Origin: Bacteroidota bacterium
GTDB taxonomy: Bacteria; Bacteroidota; Bacteroidia; B-17B0; Aurantibacillaceae
Length of the DNA: 64,000 nt
Direction: 5' to 3'
NCBI GenBank assembly: GCA_016711805.1
Contig: JADJSH010000014.1
Span: 62,001 to 126,000 of the forward strand
The notes beneath the pieces are model-generated. The model did not search any database and was not told the origin of the DNA. It saw only the letters and a program-made list of their open reading frames with translations. This document shows positions 1-11,500 of this stretch, piece after piece; position 1 is the first letter of the stretch, and the number at the start of each line of letters is the position of its first letter. Made by a program: the position numbers and the translations under genes.

Positions 1-1176
1 ATATCGTCATCGGTTGTATTGATTGGGTAACCAATATTTTTAGGACTTGTGTAAGTATTAGTTGTTTCATCAAAATTGGATTTAAAAATATCATACCCTC
101 CCATACTTGTATGACCTTTTGATGAGAAATACAATGTTTTTCCGTCTGGCGAAATATTAGGAAAATCCTCATCATAAGGCGTATTAATTTCTTTACCAGC
201 ATTCATTGGCTCCGACCATTTTTTTCCTAATTTTTTACAGATATAAATATCAGTACCACCTATTCCACCTTTACGGCTACTAGCAAAATATAAAGTGTTA
301 CCATCCGAAGAAATAGAAGCTGCAATTTCATCACCACCAGCATTGATTTTCGCGTCTAATTTTTCTGGTTTGCCATATACACCCTGCGCATCTAACTTAC
401 TGATATAAATATTTCCCTTTACCTAATCCTTCTGGCATGTATAACAAAATATTATCACCTGTTTCGCTTAAGCCAATTACTTCCATACCAGCATTTCCAG
501 CGTTAATAGGAGCGCCAATCGGACTTGCTTTCATATACTCGCCATTTACTACTCTCGAAATATAAATGGAGTTATTGTAATTTCCATTCTCCATTTTCTC
601 AGCATTTTTTTCGGGACGCTTTGTATTATAAATTAAAAATGCTTCGTTAGAAGTTACAAAGGGATAATAGTCGCTATACTCTGAATTAATATTTGAACCT
701 AAGTTTTGAAACATCACATCAACTGGGAATTTCATTAACTCTTTCGCATTAATACAATGTTGTATTTGTAAATCAGCATCTACTAAATTAAAAACTGTTC
801 CTTTTGCATCTGCTTTAAATTTTTTAAAAGCAAGTACGGCGTCATCAAAACGATTTGCGTATTGATAAGCTCTACCTAATAAATAATCTGCATTAGGATC
901 ATGTTTTTCTTTACGAGTCACAATTTCTAAATAAGGCACTGCCTTACTTTTATTCATACTATTATTTAAGTAGCAAACACCTACGTTGTAATTATATGAC
1001 TCATTTCTTGAATCTTCATTTAACAACTGTAAATAATCGGTTAGCGCATCTTCATAATTACCAACTTTCATTTTATTAGCAGCCTCTTCAGGAGTAACTT
1101 TTGTTAATCCATCTTCTTGTGCTACACATAAAGAAGTAAAACCAGATAATAATAGTAATGTAAAATGTTTGTTCAT
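1..1176 (-). CDS. TPR / PD40 beta-propeller envelope protein, C-terminus cut by window edge, one frameshift
   Basis: The protein starts at 1176 with a signal peptide ending near residue 19 (LCVAQ). TPR-like helices fill residues about 25-135 (YEDALTDYLQLL, AVLAFKKF), and WD40-like PD40 repeats begin near residue 150 (YYPFVTSNEAFLIYNTKRP). The frame stops at 397, but the next frame continues the propeller at once with GNIYISKLDA, DGNTLYFASSR and PDGKTLYFSSKG down to base 1. One extra base near 410-416 therefore splits a single gene. In Bacteroidota this TPR plus PD40 order is usually followed by an OmpA-like peptidoglycan-binding domain, as in PorE-type proteins, but that part would lie outside the window. 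Role inferred: periplasmic envelope or secretion-associated scaffold. Confidence 0.75.
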
Positions 1177-1324
1177 TTTTGAAAATGGTTAAATAATAGA
1201 ACACTAATTTATACAATTTAGCAGGAATTGACACGCTAATGTGAAAAACTGTTGAAATAGTTTGAAAAAAACGCGTTCTATTTCACTAATATTGATATTA
1301 AGTACTTATTAAATCTCAAAAACA

Positions 1325-2992
1325 ATGATTTCATCCCTAAAATCAATCCGATTAGTCACCATCTGCATTTTAACCGTTGCTCTAACAGTAACTTGTGGCG
1401 ACCCAAAACAAGATGAAGATAATCGAACTGTGTTTAATTACAACGAAATGGCGGGCATCTCTGGCCTAGATCCAGCTTCGGCTAACAATACAGAAGATAT
1501 TTGGGGTGTAAACCAAGTATATAATGGATTAGTTCAACTAAACGATTCATTGCAAGTAAGACCTTGTATTGCTAAAAAATGGTGGATTAGCGATGATGGA
1601 TTAACTTATACATTTATTTTAAGAGACGATGTTTATTTTCATGATAATCAATGTTTTGAGGTGGAAAAGGACGAAAAGTAACGGCGAAAGATTTTGTGAT
1701 TTCTTTCAACCGTTTATATGATGCTCGCGTAAGTAGCGCTGTATCTTTATTATCAAACATCGATCGTACCGAAAAACGGGCTATAAAGGTTTTACGTCTA
1801 CAAACGATTCAACTTTTGTGGTGTATTTAAAAGAGCCATTGAGTGCATTTTTGAGTGTGTTAACTATGAAGTATTTCTCAGTAATACCTTACGAAGCTCC
1901 TGATTTTTATGGCCAAGATTTTAGACGTAACCCCGTTGGTACTGGTCCTTTTAAATTCAAATTATGGGAAGAAGGTACTAAATTGGTTTTATTAAAAAAT
2001 GAAAAATATTTTGAATATGATGGCAAAAATCGCCTACCCTATTTAGACGCTGTTACCATCTCTTTTGTAAAAGACAGAGAAACCGCTTTCATGGAATTAT
2101 TAAATGGAAAATATGACATGCTAAGTGGAGCAGACGCCTTTAATATTAATGAAGTATTAGATAAAAATGGAGACTTACAACCTGAGTATAACTCAAAATT
2201 TATTTTACAAAAACAAAACTATTTAAAAACAGATTATTTAGGAATTCTTGTAGATGAGAACATCGACATTGTTAAAAAATCGCCTTTAAAAATTAAAGCA
2301 TTACGTAAAGCCATCAACTACGGTTTTGACCGTGTGAAAATGGTAAAGTTCTTCCGTAAAAATATTGGTTATCCTGCAACGGCTGGTTTTATACCTAATG
2401 GCATGCCTTCATTTAATGAGAAAATAGTCAAAGGTTATAATTACAATCCTGATAAAGTTCGTCAGTTATTAATTGAAGCTGGTTTCCCTGATGGGAAAGA
2501 TTTACCTGAAATTACCTTACACACAACTGATAATTATTTAGAGCAAACAGAATTTATCCAATCTCAATTAGCTGAAAATAATATTAAAGTAAATATTAGC
2601 GTGGATAAACCTGTGGTATTGCGTCAAGCAGTAGCGGCTTGCGAATACAACTTATTTAAAAAATCGTGGGTAGGAGATTATGCAGATGAAGAAAACTTTA
2701 TGCATTTATTTTATAGTAAAAACTTTGCTCCAGTTGGGTCAAACTATACACATTACAAAAACCCAGAGTTTGATGTATTATATGAAAAGTATTGCGCGAA
2801 CAAAACCGTGAGGTGAAGAATGCGCTTTACCAACAAATGGATCAAATGTTAATTGATGATGCTCCAATTGTGCCTTTATATTACGATCAAATTATTCGTT
2901 TAGTGCACAAGAACATTAAGAACTTAACCACAAATCCAATGAACTTGCTTAACCTTAAGTTGGTTAAGAAGGAATTAAAGAAGGAGGATTAG
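1325..2992 (+). CDS. Peptide ABC transporter substrate-binding lipoprotein (SBP_bac_5 family), three frameshifts
   Basis: The N-terminus is a lipoprotein signal with a Cys near residue 24 (LTVTCGD). The fold matches DppA/OppA-type extracytoplasmic solute-binding proteins: YNGLVQLND, then LTYTFILRDDVYFHD, VTAKDFVISFNRL, NPVGTGPFKF, LRKAINYGFDR, and a C-terminal PIVPLYYDQ. The reading frame breaks three times. G is missing near 1660, A in 1772-1776 and T near 2792. Restoring them gives one protein of about 555 residues, the usual family length. It should bind peptides outside the inner membrane for an ABC importer; no permease gene is adjacent. The in-frame joins on both sides of each break argue for consensus errors, not three genes. 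Confidence 0.8.
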
Positions 2993-3033
2993 TATTTGGG
3001 CGTGAGGTTTCCTTATTATGTGGGAAATATTTT

Positions 3034-3232
3034 GGGCGTTCCGGCGCAGAACTACAGGCGCCGTCAGGCTTTACGCTCCAATCTTTTTATTCGTGCCTCA
3101 TAAAAAAGGATTTTCGCTGCAATCCTTAACGCTAAATTTAGCACCTTACACCGCGTTAGGGATGCGAGCGAAAATCCTTTGCCTGCCTCTTGCAAAGATT
3201 GCAGCGGGCAGCCCGGGCCGCAGGCAACGCCC
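3034..3232. repeat. Dispersed repeat family, two copies as an inverted pair
   Basis: A forward copy (3034-3132) runs from GGGCGTTCC through CAATCTTTTTATTCGTGCC to GCAATCCTTAACGC. An inverted copy (3153-3232) starts GCGTTAGGGATGCGAGCG and ends CAGGCAACGCCC. Related copies lie at 16334-16447, 37711-37804 and 48131-48231. The pair sits in the 400-bp gap after the peptide-binding gene and is far more GC-rich than its surroundings. A 74-codon open frame over it (3018-3242) is an artefact. The rest of the gap (3233-3393) is AT-rich with no gene; TATCTTTA near 3310 is a weak match to a -7 box for the next gene. Confidence 0.8.
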
Positions 3233-3393
3233 TACGCCCTAAAAAGCCTTTTTCAACATCAAAAAAACATCGTTAAAAACATTTTTTTTATATCCATTCA
3301 TTAATAGTTATCTTTAAACCTTTTGGGAAGGTAAGGAGTTGGATATAAAGGAATTAGACTAAATCTCAAAAGCGTTACTAAAAGCAATTAATT

Positions 3394-5742
3394 ATGTGGA
3401 AAAAATTTTCAGGATTACTATTAAGAAATAAAGCAATTTTTACAACTGTTGTATTATTAATTACAGCCTTAATGGGTTACCAAACCTCTAAGGTTGAATT
3501 ATCATACGACTTCGCTCAAATATTACCTGATACCGACAGTACCTTTATTGAATACCAAAATTTTAAAAAACATTTTGGTGAAGATGGAAACGTAATGGTA
3601 ATGGGCTTTGAAGACAAAAACTTATTTCAATACCAAAAGTTTAACGATTGGTATGAGCTAAGTAAAACCATTAAAAACATTCAAGGAATTAAAGACTTAA
3701 TGTCGGTACCTACTACATTTAAGTTTGTGATGAATGATAGCCTACAACGATTTGATTTTGTTCCGCTAATCAAACATCCTATTAGAAATCAACAAGACGT
3801 TGATAGTATTAAAGCTGATTTTTTAGCATTACCTTTTTACGAAGGCATTATTTATAATAAAGAAACAGGCGCCAATGTGATGGCAATTACGTTTACTAAA
3901 AAGGATTTAAACTCAAAACGCCGTTTAGAAATTGTTGCCGAAATACGTGTATTGGCCGAAGAGTTTGCAACGAAGCATAAAGTGGAATGCACTATTCTGG
4001 CATGCCTTATATCCGTTCGCAAATTATGACGAAGGTATCGCATGAGATGACTTTGTTTTTAATATTAGCCATTTTAGTAACGGCCTTTATTTTATGGGTG
4101 TTCTTCCGTTCAGGTAACGTGGTATTTTTCTCTTTGATTATTACAGCCGTTGGTGTGTTATGGTCGATGGGAATTATGCATTTGTTTGGTTACAAGATTA
4201 CTATTTTATCGGGCTTAATTCCGCCATTGATTATGGTAATTGGTTTACCAAATTGTATTTTCTTAATTAATAAATACCATAGCGAGTTTGTGGCACATGG
4301 AATAAAATTAAAGCCATCACCAGAAGTATTGAAACCATTGGTGTGACCTTGTTTTTAGCAAACATTACCACCTCTATTGGTTTTGGTGTATTGTACTTCA
4401 CCAAAAGTTCCATGTTAGTTGAGTTTGGTTTAGTAGCATCTATTAGTGTGATGGCTACTTACTTTATTACTTTAGTATTGGTGCCAGTTGTATTGGTAAT
4501 GTTACCTACACCTAAAGCAAAACACACCAAGCATCAAGATGGTAAAATCATTAACAAGGCATTGGATATGGTTGACCATTTGGTACAAAAACGCCGAATG
4601 GCTATTTATATTACCACGACTGTAATTACTGGTATTTGTTTTTGGGGAATGAGTTTTATTGACATGAATGGTTATGTAGTAGATGATTTACCTAAAAAAG
4701 ATCCTATCTATACCGACTTACATTTTTTTGAAAAAAACTTTAACGGGGTTTTACCATTTGAAATTTCGATTGACACTAAAAAAGAAAATGGATTGTTTGA
4801 GAACAACGCCAAAGCTTTATATAAAATTAAAGCCATGCAGCGTATGTTAGAAGAATATCCCATCTTCTCAAAACCATTATCCATTGTAGAGGCGATTAAA
4901 TTTTCTTACCAAGCCTATAACGAAGGAAACCCTAAGTTTTATAAATTACCAGGCGTATCCGATTTAAAAACCTTATCCGAATACTCAGGTTCACTAAAAG
5001 GACAAAATAATAAACTAGCTAAGTTTATTGATAGCACTAAACAAACCACTCGTGTGAGTTACCAAGTGGCTGATATTGGATCTAAAAAATGAAAGAGTTA
5101 ATGGCCATTGTGCGCCCTAAAATTGATTCTATTTTTAGCCCAGATGAATACAAAGTAAGTTTAACGGGACACAGTTTAGTGTTTTTAAAAAACAACGATT
5201 ACCTATTATCTAACTTATTAGAAAGTTTATTGATAGAAATTATTTTAATTGCCATTGTGGGTATTGCTTTATTCCGTTCGGTGCGCATTATTATTTTATC
5301 AAAACTACCTTGCTTAATACCTTTAGTAATTACTGCAGGTATTATGGGCTTTTTAGATATCCGTTTTAAACCCTCTACTATCTTAATCTTTAGCATCGCC
5401 TTTGGTATAAGCAGCGACGGCACCATTTACTTTTTAACCAAATACCGCCAAGAGCTTAAAAAAATAAGCAATGCGCCAGCGGCTATTTCTGCTGCTATTA
5501 AAGATACTGGCTTAAGTATGGTATATACCTCTATTATTTTATTTTGTGGCTTCTCTATTTTTGCCGCATCAAGTTTTGGCGGTACGGTAGCATTAGGCGT
5601 ATTAGTATCTTTAACCTTATTAATATCCATGTTTACGAACATTATTTTATTACCGGCTATCTTATTATCCATCCACAAAAAATCAATGAAAAAAGAAATC
5701 ATTGAACAACCTTTGATTGATATTGAGGATAGTTTGGAGTAA
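3394..5742 (+). CDS. RND/MMPL-superfamily exporter, three frameshifts
   Basis: This is a COG1033-type exporter with two halves, each made of one transmembrane helix, a large outside loop and a block of membrane helices. The first helix is at residues 13-30. A loop follows (FAQILPDTDSTFIEY), then helices (LILAILVTAFILWVFF, ITILSGLIPPLIMVIGL). The second half repeats this, with IYITTTVITGICFWG, then LIPLVITAGIMGFLD and FSIAFGISSDGTIYF. Frames change at 3986, 4301 and 5084-5089. Each is explained by one missing A, and restoring them gives about 782 residues with no gaps. Likely an inner-membrane exporter of lipids or hydrophobic compounds; substrate unknown. A strong terminator follows at 5752. 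Confidence 0.8.
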
Positions 5743-5751
5743 CTAACATTT

Positions 5752-5782
5752 AAAAAGCCTTTCGGAAACGAGAGGCTTTTTT
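5752..5782 (+). terminator. Intrinsic terminator after the MMPL exporter gene
   Basis: A 13-bp stem (5752-5764 with 5769-5781, one G-U pair) closes a GAAA tetraloop and runs into a T tract. It lies 10 bp after the stop codon at 5742 and marks the left edge of the accessory island. Confidence 0.85.
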
Positions 5783-5861
5783 ATTATATTTGAATAGCCT
5801 CTAGAAAGAAAAAAACAATGTAATATTTTATAAATAGCAATATTACAGGAATAAAACCACT

Positions 5862-5890
5862 CCTATAAGGCAGTTATAGGTAATAAGCGC
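5862..5890. repeat. Left inverted-repeat boundary of nuclease cassette
   Basis: CCTATAA and TTATAGG form a 7-bp hairpin with a 5-base loop at 5862-5880. The segment 5873-5890 (GTTATAGGTAATAAGCGC) is matched in inverted orientation at 6778-6795 with 15 of 18 bases identical. The two copies flank the 5916-6751 gene. Confidence 0.55.
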
Positions 5891-5915
5891 AACGACATAC
5901 GAACAAAAATAATTT

Positions 5916-6751
5916 ATGGCAAAGACAAAAATTAACACAAAAGCATTAAAAGGCTTTCAGGACAAAATCATTAAGCGCAAGACAAGTGTATCAAAAGAAG
6001 AATTAGCAGCATTCGGCATTGACTCGTCCATTTCGACACAGGAGTTTGGAAACATTCTTTTGAAAAAGGACTTTTTTGGTTTATGGGAAATATCATTAAA
6101 AATGACTTGAATGACCTTGATGGAAATCCTATTAGCGAAAACAAAAAACTTTTACAAATTGTAAAAGCTCATTTTGAAAGCAATAAAAAAGAAATAAAGT
6201 TTGAAGAGTTATGGAATTTAAATATATGGACTCCTAAATCTGAACTTAAACTCGGTAACTTTCGTTTGTATTCATTTTTAAGCTCTTATTATAATATTGA
6301 ACTTATAGACAAAAGCAAAACTGTCGACAATCTTTGGGTTGATAATGTAATCGATAAAGACAAAGTATTTGACACTATTAATAAGTTCGATATCCTTAAA
6401 AAAGACTTAGAAAAAATGAAAGAGCTTGACCTTAATAAAAAGCTTGAAGAACATTTTAAACAATATTTTGGTACAGTTAAAAAAGGCGGCACAAGTAATA
6501 AAGGTTTAGTTGATTTAATTCTCGGTGACAATAAATTTGGTATTGAACTTAAACTTGGCAAAGAACTAAAAAAGACTGACCAATCTGACAGAGCATACGG
6601 ACAAGCTGAACGATACAAAGAAGAATTTAAAAATAATTTTATGCTTTTAATAGCTGGTTCTATTGACGAAAAGAAAGAAAAATCTTTACAAGACCTTCTC
6701 AAAAAACTTAAAGACAGAAATATTTTATTCTATTACATTGAAGCTCACTAA
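5916..6751 (+). CDS. Standalone PD-(D/E)XK-like nuclease, probably one gene with a frameshift
   Basis: Two overlapping frames, 5916-6110 (64 aa) and 6083-6751 (222 aa), read as one protein of about 277 residues if a base is off near 6080. The second part carries a recognisable PD-(D/E)XK core: Glu in LEEHFKQYF, Asp in GLVDLILGD, the ExK pair in FGIELKLGK, and a downstream Gln helix (AYGQAERYKEEF). The first part, SKEELAAFGID, has no domain I recognise. A two-gene operon with a 28-bp overlap is possible, but the other frameshifts in this window favour a single gene. It sits alone between inverted repeats next to an insertion sequence and a defence-like NTPase, so a restriction or defence role is inferred. 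It has no methyltransferase partner. Confidence 0.6.
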
Positions 6752-7143
6752 TGCGAATAGAATAAATATACTGTGTGGCGCTTGCAACCTATAACACACG
6801 CTCCTATGTAAAGCAGCAAAAGTTTTCAACAAAGTTCGGAAGCAACGCTACACCTCTTGAAAATAGAGAGAAATTCGGACAAGCGGAGGCTTGAGCGTTT
6901 CTGTCTGTTTGAAAGAGGAAATTCTTGAACACAGAATTTACCAACCAATATTTAATTTCAATTTTTTCTTTTTGCTCTCACTCCTATTTGTAGTCCAATA
7001 GAATTTCTATCAGCTACCAGCATATGTTATTCAATAAGAAAATAAACGCTGTCTGCTAAATCATGTAGTCATTTGCTACCCCGTGTGTTTTACAGTCGTT
7101 TTTAATTTCATGTGCTAAAAAGTAAAATTGATGTGCATTATAT
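6752..7143. other. Intergenic region with right inverted-repeat boundary, no gene seen
   Basis: The inverted partner of the 5873-5890 repeat is at 6778-6795 (GCGCTTGCAACCTATAAC). The rest is AT-rich with no credible open frame on either strand. The part near 7000-7143 should include the downstream end of the IS110-family element, but this family has no terminal inverted repeats to mark it. Confidence 0.6.
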
Positions 7144-8201
7144 TTATTTTATAACTCCCATTTGATAAGGTATTTCTGTTTTTATAACTGCATGTATTCT
7201 GCTTAATAATTTGCGAGCAACCTTTACTATAATTTTATTAGGTTGCTTTCCGTAATGACTACGATAATACTCTTGAAGTACTGGATCAAATCTTACCGCT
7301 TGCCAACTCGCTTCTATTAAGTAGCTCCTCAATAAACTTTTTGCCCTTGGTGTTATACCTTTTACTATTGTTTTATCTCCACTTGAATAAATCCCTGGTA
7401 CAAATCCAACACTGCTTGCTAAATCATCAAAACGATTATATTTTCTTAAATCTCCTAATTCAGCAAGTATAGCAGAGGCGGTTATTCCACCAATACCAGG
7501 AATACTCATTAATAAATAATAATCCTTTTTGTAATGTTTTCTTGCGTATAATCGAATTTGATTAGATACGGATAAGCTTTCTTGATACATAAATTCATAT
7601 CGTTTTAGTAAATATGAAATCTTTAAAGATCCTGTTTCATATTCATTACTTTGATTCTTAATCCACTCTATAAAGTTTTTGCTCCAACTAGCATTATCAA
7701 ACTCTTCTGGTATTGTTATGCCGCAATACATTAAATAACTTTTTATGTTGAGTTTAATATGTCGTAAACCCATTACAAAATTATTACGTTCTCTGAACAA
7801 ACTTCTAAAACTTTCTCTTTGTTCTTCGGGTATGGTTATAGATTTAAGAGTTTCATTTTTCAATTGCTTGCATATATTTCTACAATCAATTTTGTCTGTT
7901 TTAACTATACTTTGTTTTTGTGGCATAGGTATATCCGCAGCATTTAAAACCAGGACATTCCAATTTTGTTTCTGAAATAATCTGGCAGCAGAATAACCGC
8001 TAAAGCCGGCCTCATAAGCGCACGTAACTTCATGGGTTGGGTAATGTTTCTGAACCCATTCAACTAATTTGCTTGGGCTCGCAGGTTGTGTTATCGTTTT
8101 TCCGTCGAACCAACCTGTTTGATAATGAAATGTCCAACTTTTTTGTGTACATCAATCCCAATGTATAATTTTGGATTGAAAGCGGTAGTTTCTGTTTTCA
8201 T
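7144..8201 (-). CDS. IS110-family transposase, one frameshift
   Basis: Read from ATG at 8201, the N-terminus has the RuvC-like DEDD start (YIGIDVHKK). Glu follows in CAYEAGFSGY and Asp in KTDKIDCRN. The C-terminal transposase-20 domain carries LLMSIPGIGGITASAILAELGD and SSVGFVPGIYSSGDK with the Ser used for strand cleavage in this family. The frame breaks in six T's at 8139-8144. One more base gives 352 residues, a normal full length. As assembled, only residues from an internal ATG at 7926 are open, so the copy would be inactive if the frameshift is real. It lies between two defence-like genes in the AT-rich island. Confidence 0.85.
7144..8201 (-). mobile_element. IS110-family insertion sequence (minimum extent)
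   Basis: The boundaries are the transposase coding region only. Members of this family have no terminal inverted repeats or target duplications, so the ends cannot be fixed from one copy. In the IS110 group the longer non-coding flank lies 5' of the transposase and encodes the bridge RNA; here that would be at 8202 to about 8400 on the minus strand. Confidence 0.7.
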
Positions 8202-8527
8202 GAGCTTACAATGATTTTGGCAGCCATTCATTTGGACTGCATGTGATAAGTGATACAAAACTACTGCTTTTACATATATGCTAAGGCAACAGTTTGGCAG
8301 ACATCATAGCTTTTTGCAAAAGGCAGGCAAAAAACAAATAAGCTAAATTACCTCCCCACACAATAATGTGTGTTTTCACCACTTTTTTTTCACATCTCGC
8401 GTCCGCTCAGTCAAAGGTTTAGATCCACAGGTGTGTGGTAATTGTAATATATTACGTTATTCCATAAATAAATTGCAGTTGCGAAAAATTATGGATATGT
8501 TTAATATAAATTATCAAACAAAATATT
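8202..8527. other. Non-coding flank between IS110 transposase and STAND NTPase gene
   Basis: No open frame is supported. The first 150-200 bases probably belong to the insertion sequence and may hold its bridge RNA. A short inverted repeat (CACACA-ATAA-TGTGTG, around 8357-8372) is followed by a T tract. The last 100 bases are AT-rich and should carry the promoter of the gene starting at 8528. TATGTTTA near 8497 is only a partial match to the -7 consensus. Confidence 0.4.
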
Positions 8528-11500
8528 ATGAGTAATGCATCTATAATAAGTCTAGCAACAATTAGCGGTATTAAAAAAACACCAATTGATTTAATACACA
8601 GAGATCCATTTATTGATCTTATTTCAAAGACTACAGATAAATATGACATAGTATTTATTGATGGTAGTGAAGGTGTCGGCAAGTCAACTTTGCTTTTAGA
8701 TTTTATTTGGAAAAATCAATTTAATACAGTTTCTCATATTATCGAAACCAATTTTAATTACACATATAGTTATGATTGTCTTTTGGATAATATATATAGT
8801 CAATTATACTTCTACTGCTTTAATGAGACGATAGACCCTAATATTAATATAGATGACAGTTTATTTACATCAATAAATGGCAAATTATTCAGAAAGATTA
8901 AACAAAATAAAGCACCATTATACTTTGTTTTTGACGGTTTTTCTGAATTAAACAGTAATCAAATTGTAAAATTAATATCCATTTTCGATAATTTACCTTG
9001 GGGTCGTGCTAAATTTATTTTTTCAGGTAGTAAAGACAATTTAAAAGATTTGTTTTCAGGTAAAAATCTCACAGATAAGGAAATTACATTGCCGAATTTT
9101 GGATTAAACGAAACTAAACAGTATATGCAAGGTTTAGGTGCAAGTGAGGAAGAAATGCAAGAACTTCATACTATTAGTTTAAAAGGCAATCCGGAAATCT
9201 TAAATACAATAAAGCGAGAAATAAAAAATACAGATGATTTAAAAGCTTTTTTGGAAAGTACTGAAAACAAAGACAAAAATGCAATATTTGAAAAGCAATG
9301 GAGTGTTGTTCAAGCAAATAATGAATCTCAAATCCAAATTTTGTCCATTATTGCTTTTACAGATATAAAACTTGACATAACAAAAATATCGCATATACTT
9401 GAATTAAAATATGAATTAGTAAAAGAGTTGCTTTCAGCATTAAATTTTATTGATATTGACAGCCAAGAAAATGTAAATTTTCAATCCGAAACATTCAGAA
9501 AGTTTGCCCAAATAAAACTGAAAAAAATGAGGATTGGATTTATGACACATTGATAAAATATTATGAGGTAAATATTGAAAACGAGGACAGGTTGCACAAC
9601 TTGCCAAACTTGTATAGAAAGGCAAAAAATGGGAAACATTAACTCAGTTTTACTCATTAGATGCCTTTATTAAAATCATCGAAAACATGAATCACTAGGT
9701 AATCTTAATTCTCATTTTTCACAAGGTTATGATGCTGCTAAAAATTCTAAAGATAAATTCAATGAGGCGTATTTGCGCTTTGCACTGCATAAATCGTCAA
9801 TTAAGGATTTAGAAAAAAAAGATTTATGGGCAAGTGAAATCGAAGCACGAGTTAAATTAGACGATTATGACCAAGCATTATATATTGCAAATAGCACATT
9901 TCTTAAAGAAGATCGTTTGAAATTACTAGCAATATTGGCTAAACAAATCAAACTAAACGATCAAACAATTGACCCAAATTTAGTTGACCAGATTAAAAGT
10001 TTATATAGTCAAATAGATTTTACAAAGATACGAGACAAAGCTTTTGAAATAGCTAGTCTATTAATATACTGTTCATTTGAATTAGCTATTGAACTAGTTG
10101 AAAAAATATCAGATAGTACGGCGGGCAAAAACTCTTTGGATTACGCATTAACTTATTTGTCATTATACGCAACAGAGGCAAACCGAAAATCAAAAACTCG
10201 TGTGGCGGATGTCGATTTAATTAGTGCCAAAATACAAGATAATGATCTTAAAGGAATTTCTAAAGGCATAAGTTTTTTGTCTGAAAAATATAACGCTGAG
10301 CAAATAATTTCACATGTTTCTAATCTTTCAAAATTTAGTCAAAAACTATTTTTCTTGAAAAGTTGGATTACAAATAATCAAACAAATGAAGATGTTGGTC
10401 TAGCTATAAAATACACACTAGAGGAAATAATAAAAACTTCAGTGGAAAATGTTCCTAATGCAACCTCACTAGCTGAAATTGCAATGCCTCTACCGAATCT
10501 TACAAATAAAGAGGAACTCAAAGATTTAATAATTCAATTTGATGCGCATAAATCAACTATTCAAAGGCCAACAAAAGATTTTGTAAGGTTACAAATTTCA
10601 ATTTCAGAGGCATTGCTTAAACTAGACGAGGGTCAAGCAAAAGATAGGATTTTTGAAATTTTGTATTTTATAAATGAAATAAACGACCTTTCAATAAAGA
10701 CAGATTGTTTTTGTTTAGTTTGGCTATTCTCAGAAAAAAACAAAACGACAACAAACTTAAATTTTGACTCTATTTTAGGTATTTCTATTGATTCTTTAGT
10801 GCAATCTAACGTTGATTTAATTTTAAAGGATACCGCTTTTCATTACAAAATGATTGAATTCATTGCAAAAACAATGATTACTACACAAGATGTGTTTGTC
10901 TACGATTCTATTAAAAAATTAAATACGCTTGAAAGACGTGATGAGGCATACAAATTTTCGATCATTAATTATATACAGGCTATGGAAATTGGAACTATAG
11001 AATTTTCTGTAGTAGAAAAATTTTATACTGCAATTAAGGATGCTATATTAAAAGAAGATATAATTATTGAAATTATTGACAAATACTATTATTCTAAAAC
11101 TACTGATCTTGATTTAATCGACAAATTAATTCCATATTACGATTTAATTCCTAAAATGTTCGTTACAGAAAACAAGTGTTACGTTATTACACATGTTTTA
11201 CAGGTTTTAAAAACGGCATCAAGCATCAATTCAAATATTACAGAAAAGTTACTAGCAGAATTATATTCTTCATGGGATAAAATTGATGCTCAGTGGGATA
11301 AAATAGAAATAGGATTTTTAGTGGCAAAAGATTTAGCAGGTTATTCTAAAGAAGAGGCAATTAAATATTTAAAATATGCAAATGATTTAAAACATCGAGT
11401 TCCTTTTAGTTCAAACTCAATTGTCGGGCTATACTTAAACAGTATTAAAATTGCAATAAATGCCTTCAGAGGAGTTTTACTTAGTAAAGACGATGTTAGT

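Noticed and set aside
3018..3242. 74-codon open frame on the plus strand
   Set aside because: It lies over the inverted pair of dispersed repeats, starts inside the gap and has no similarity or ribosome-binding context.
3394..5742. Four separate membrane proteins or programmed frameshifting
   Set aside because: The fragments join at single-base homopolymer changes into one ordinary MMPL exporter. The same pattern occurs in unrelated genes nearby.
5916..6751. Toxin-antitoxin pair
   Set aside because: The overlap of two frames looked like a TA operon, but the second frame is a 222-residue nuclease, the first has no antitoxin features, and the joined frame reads as one protein.
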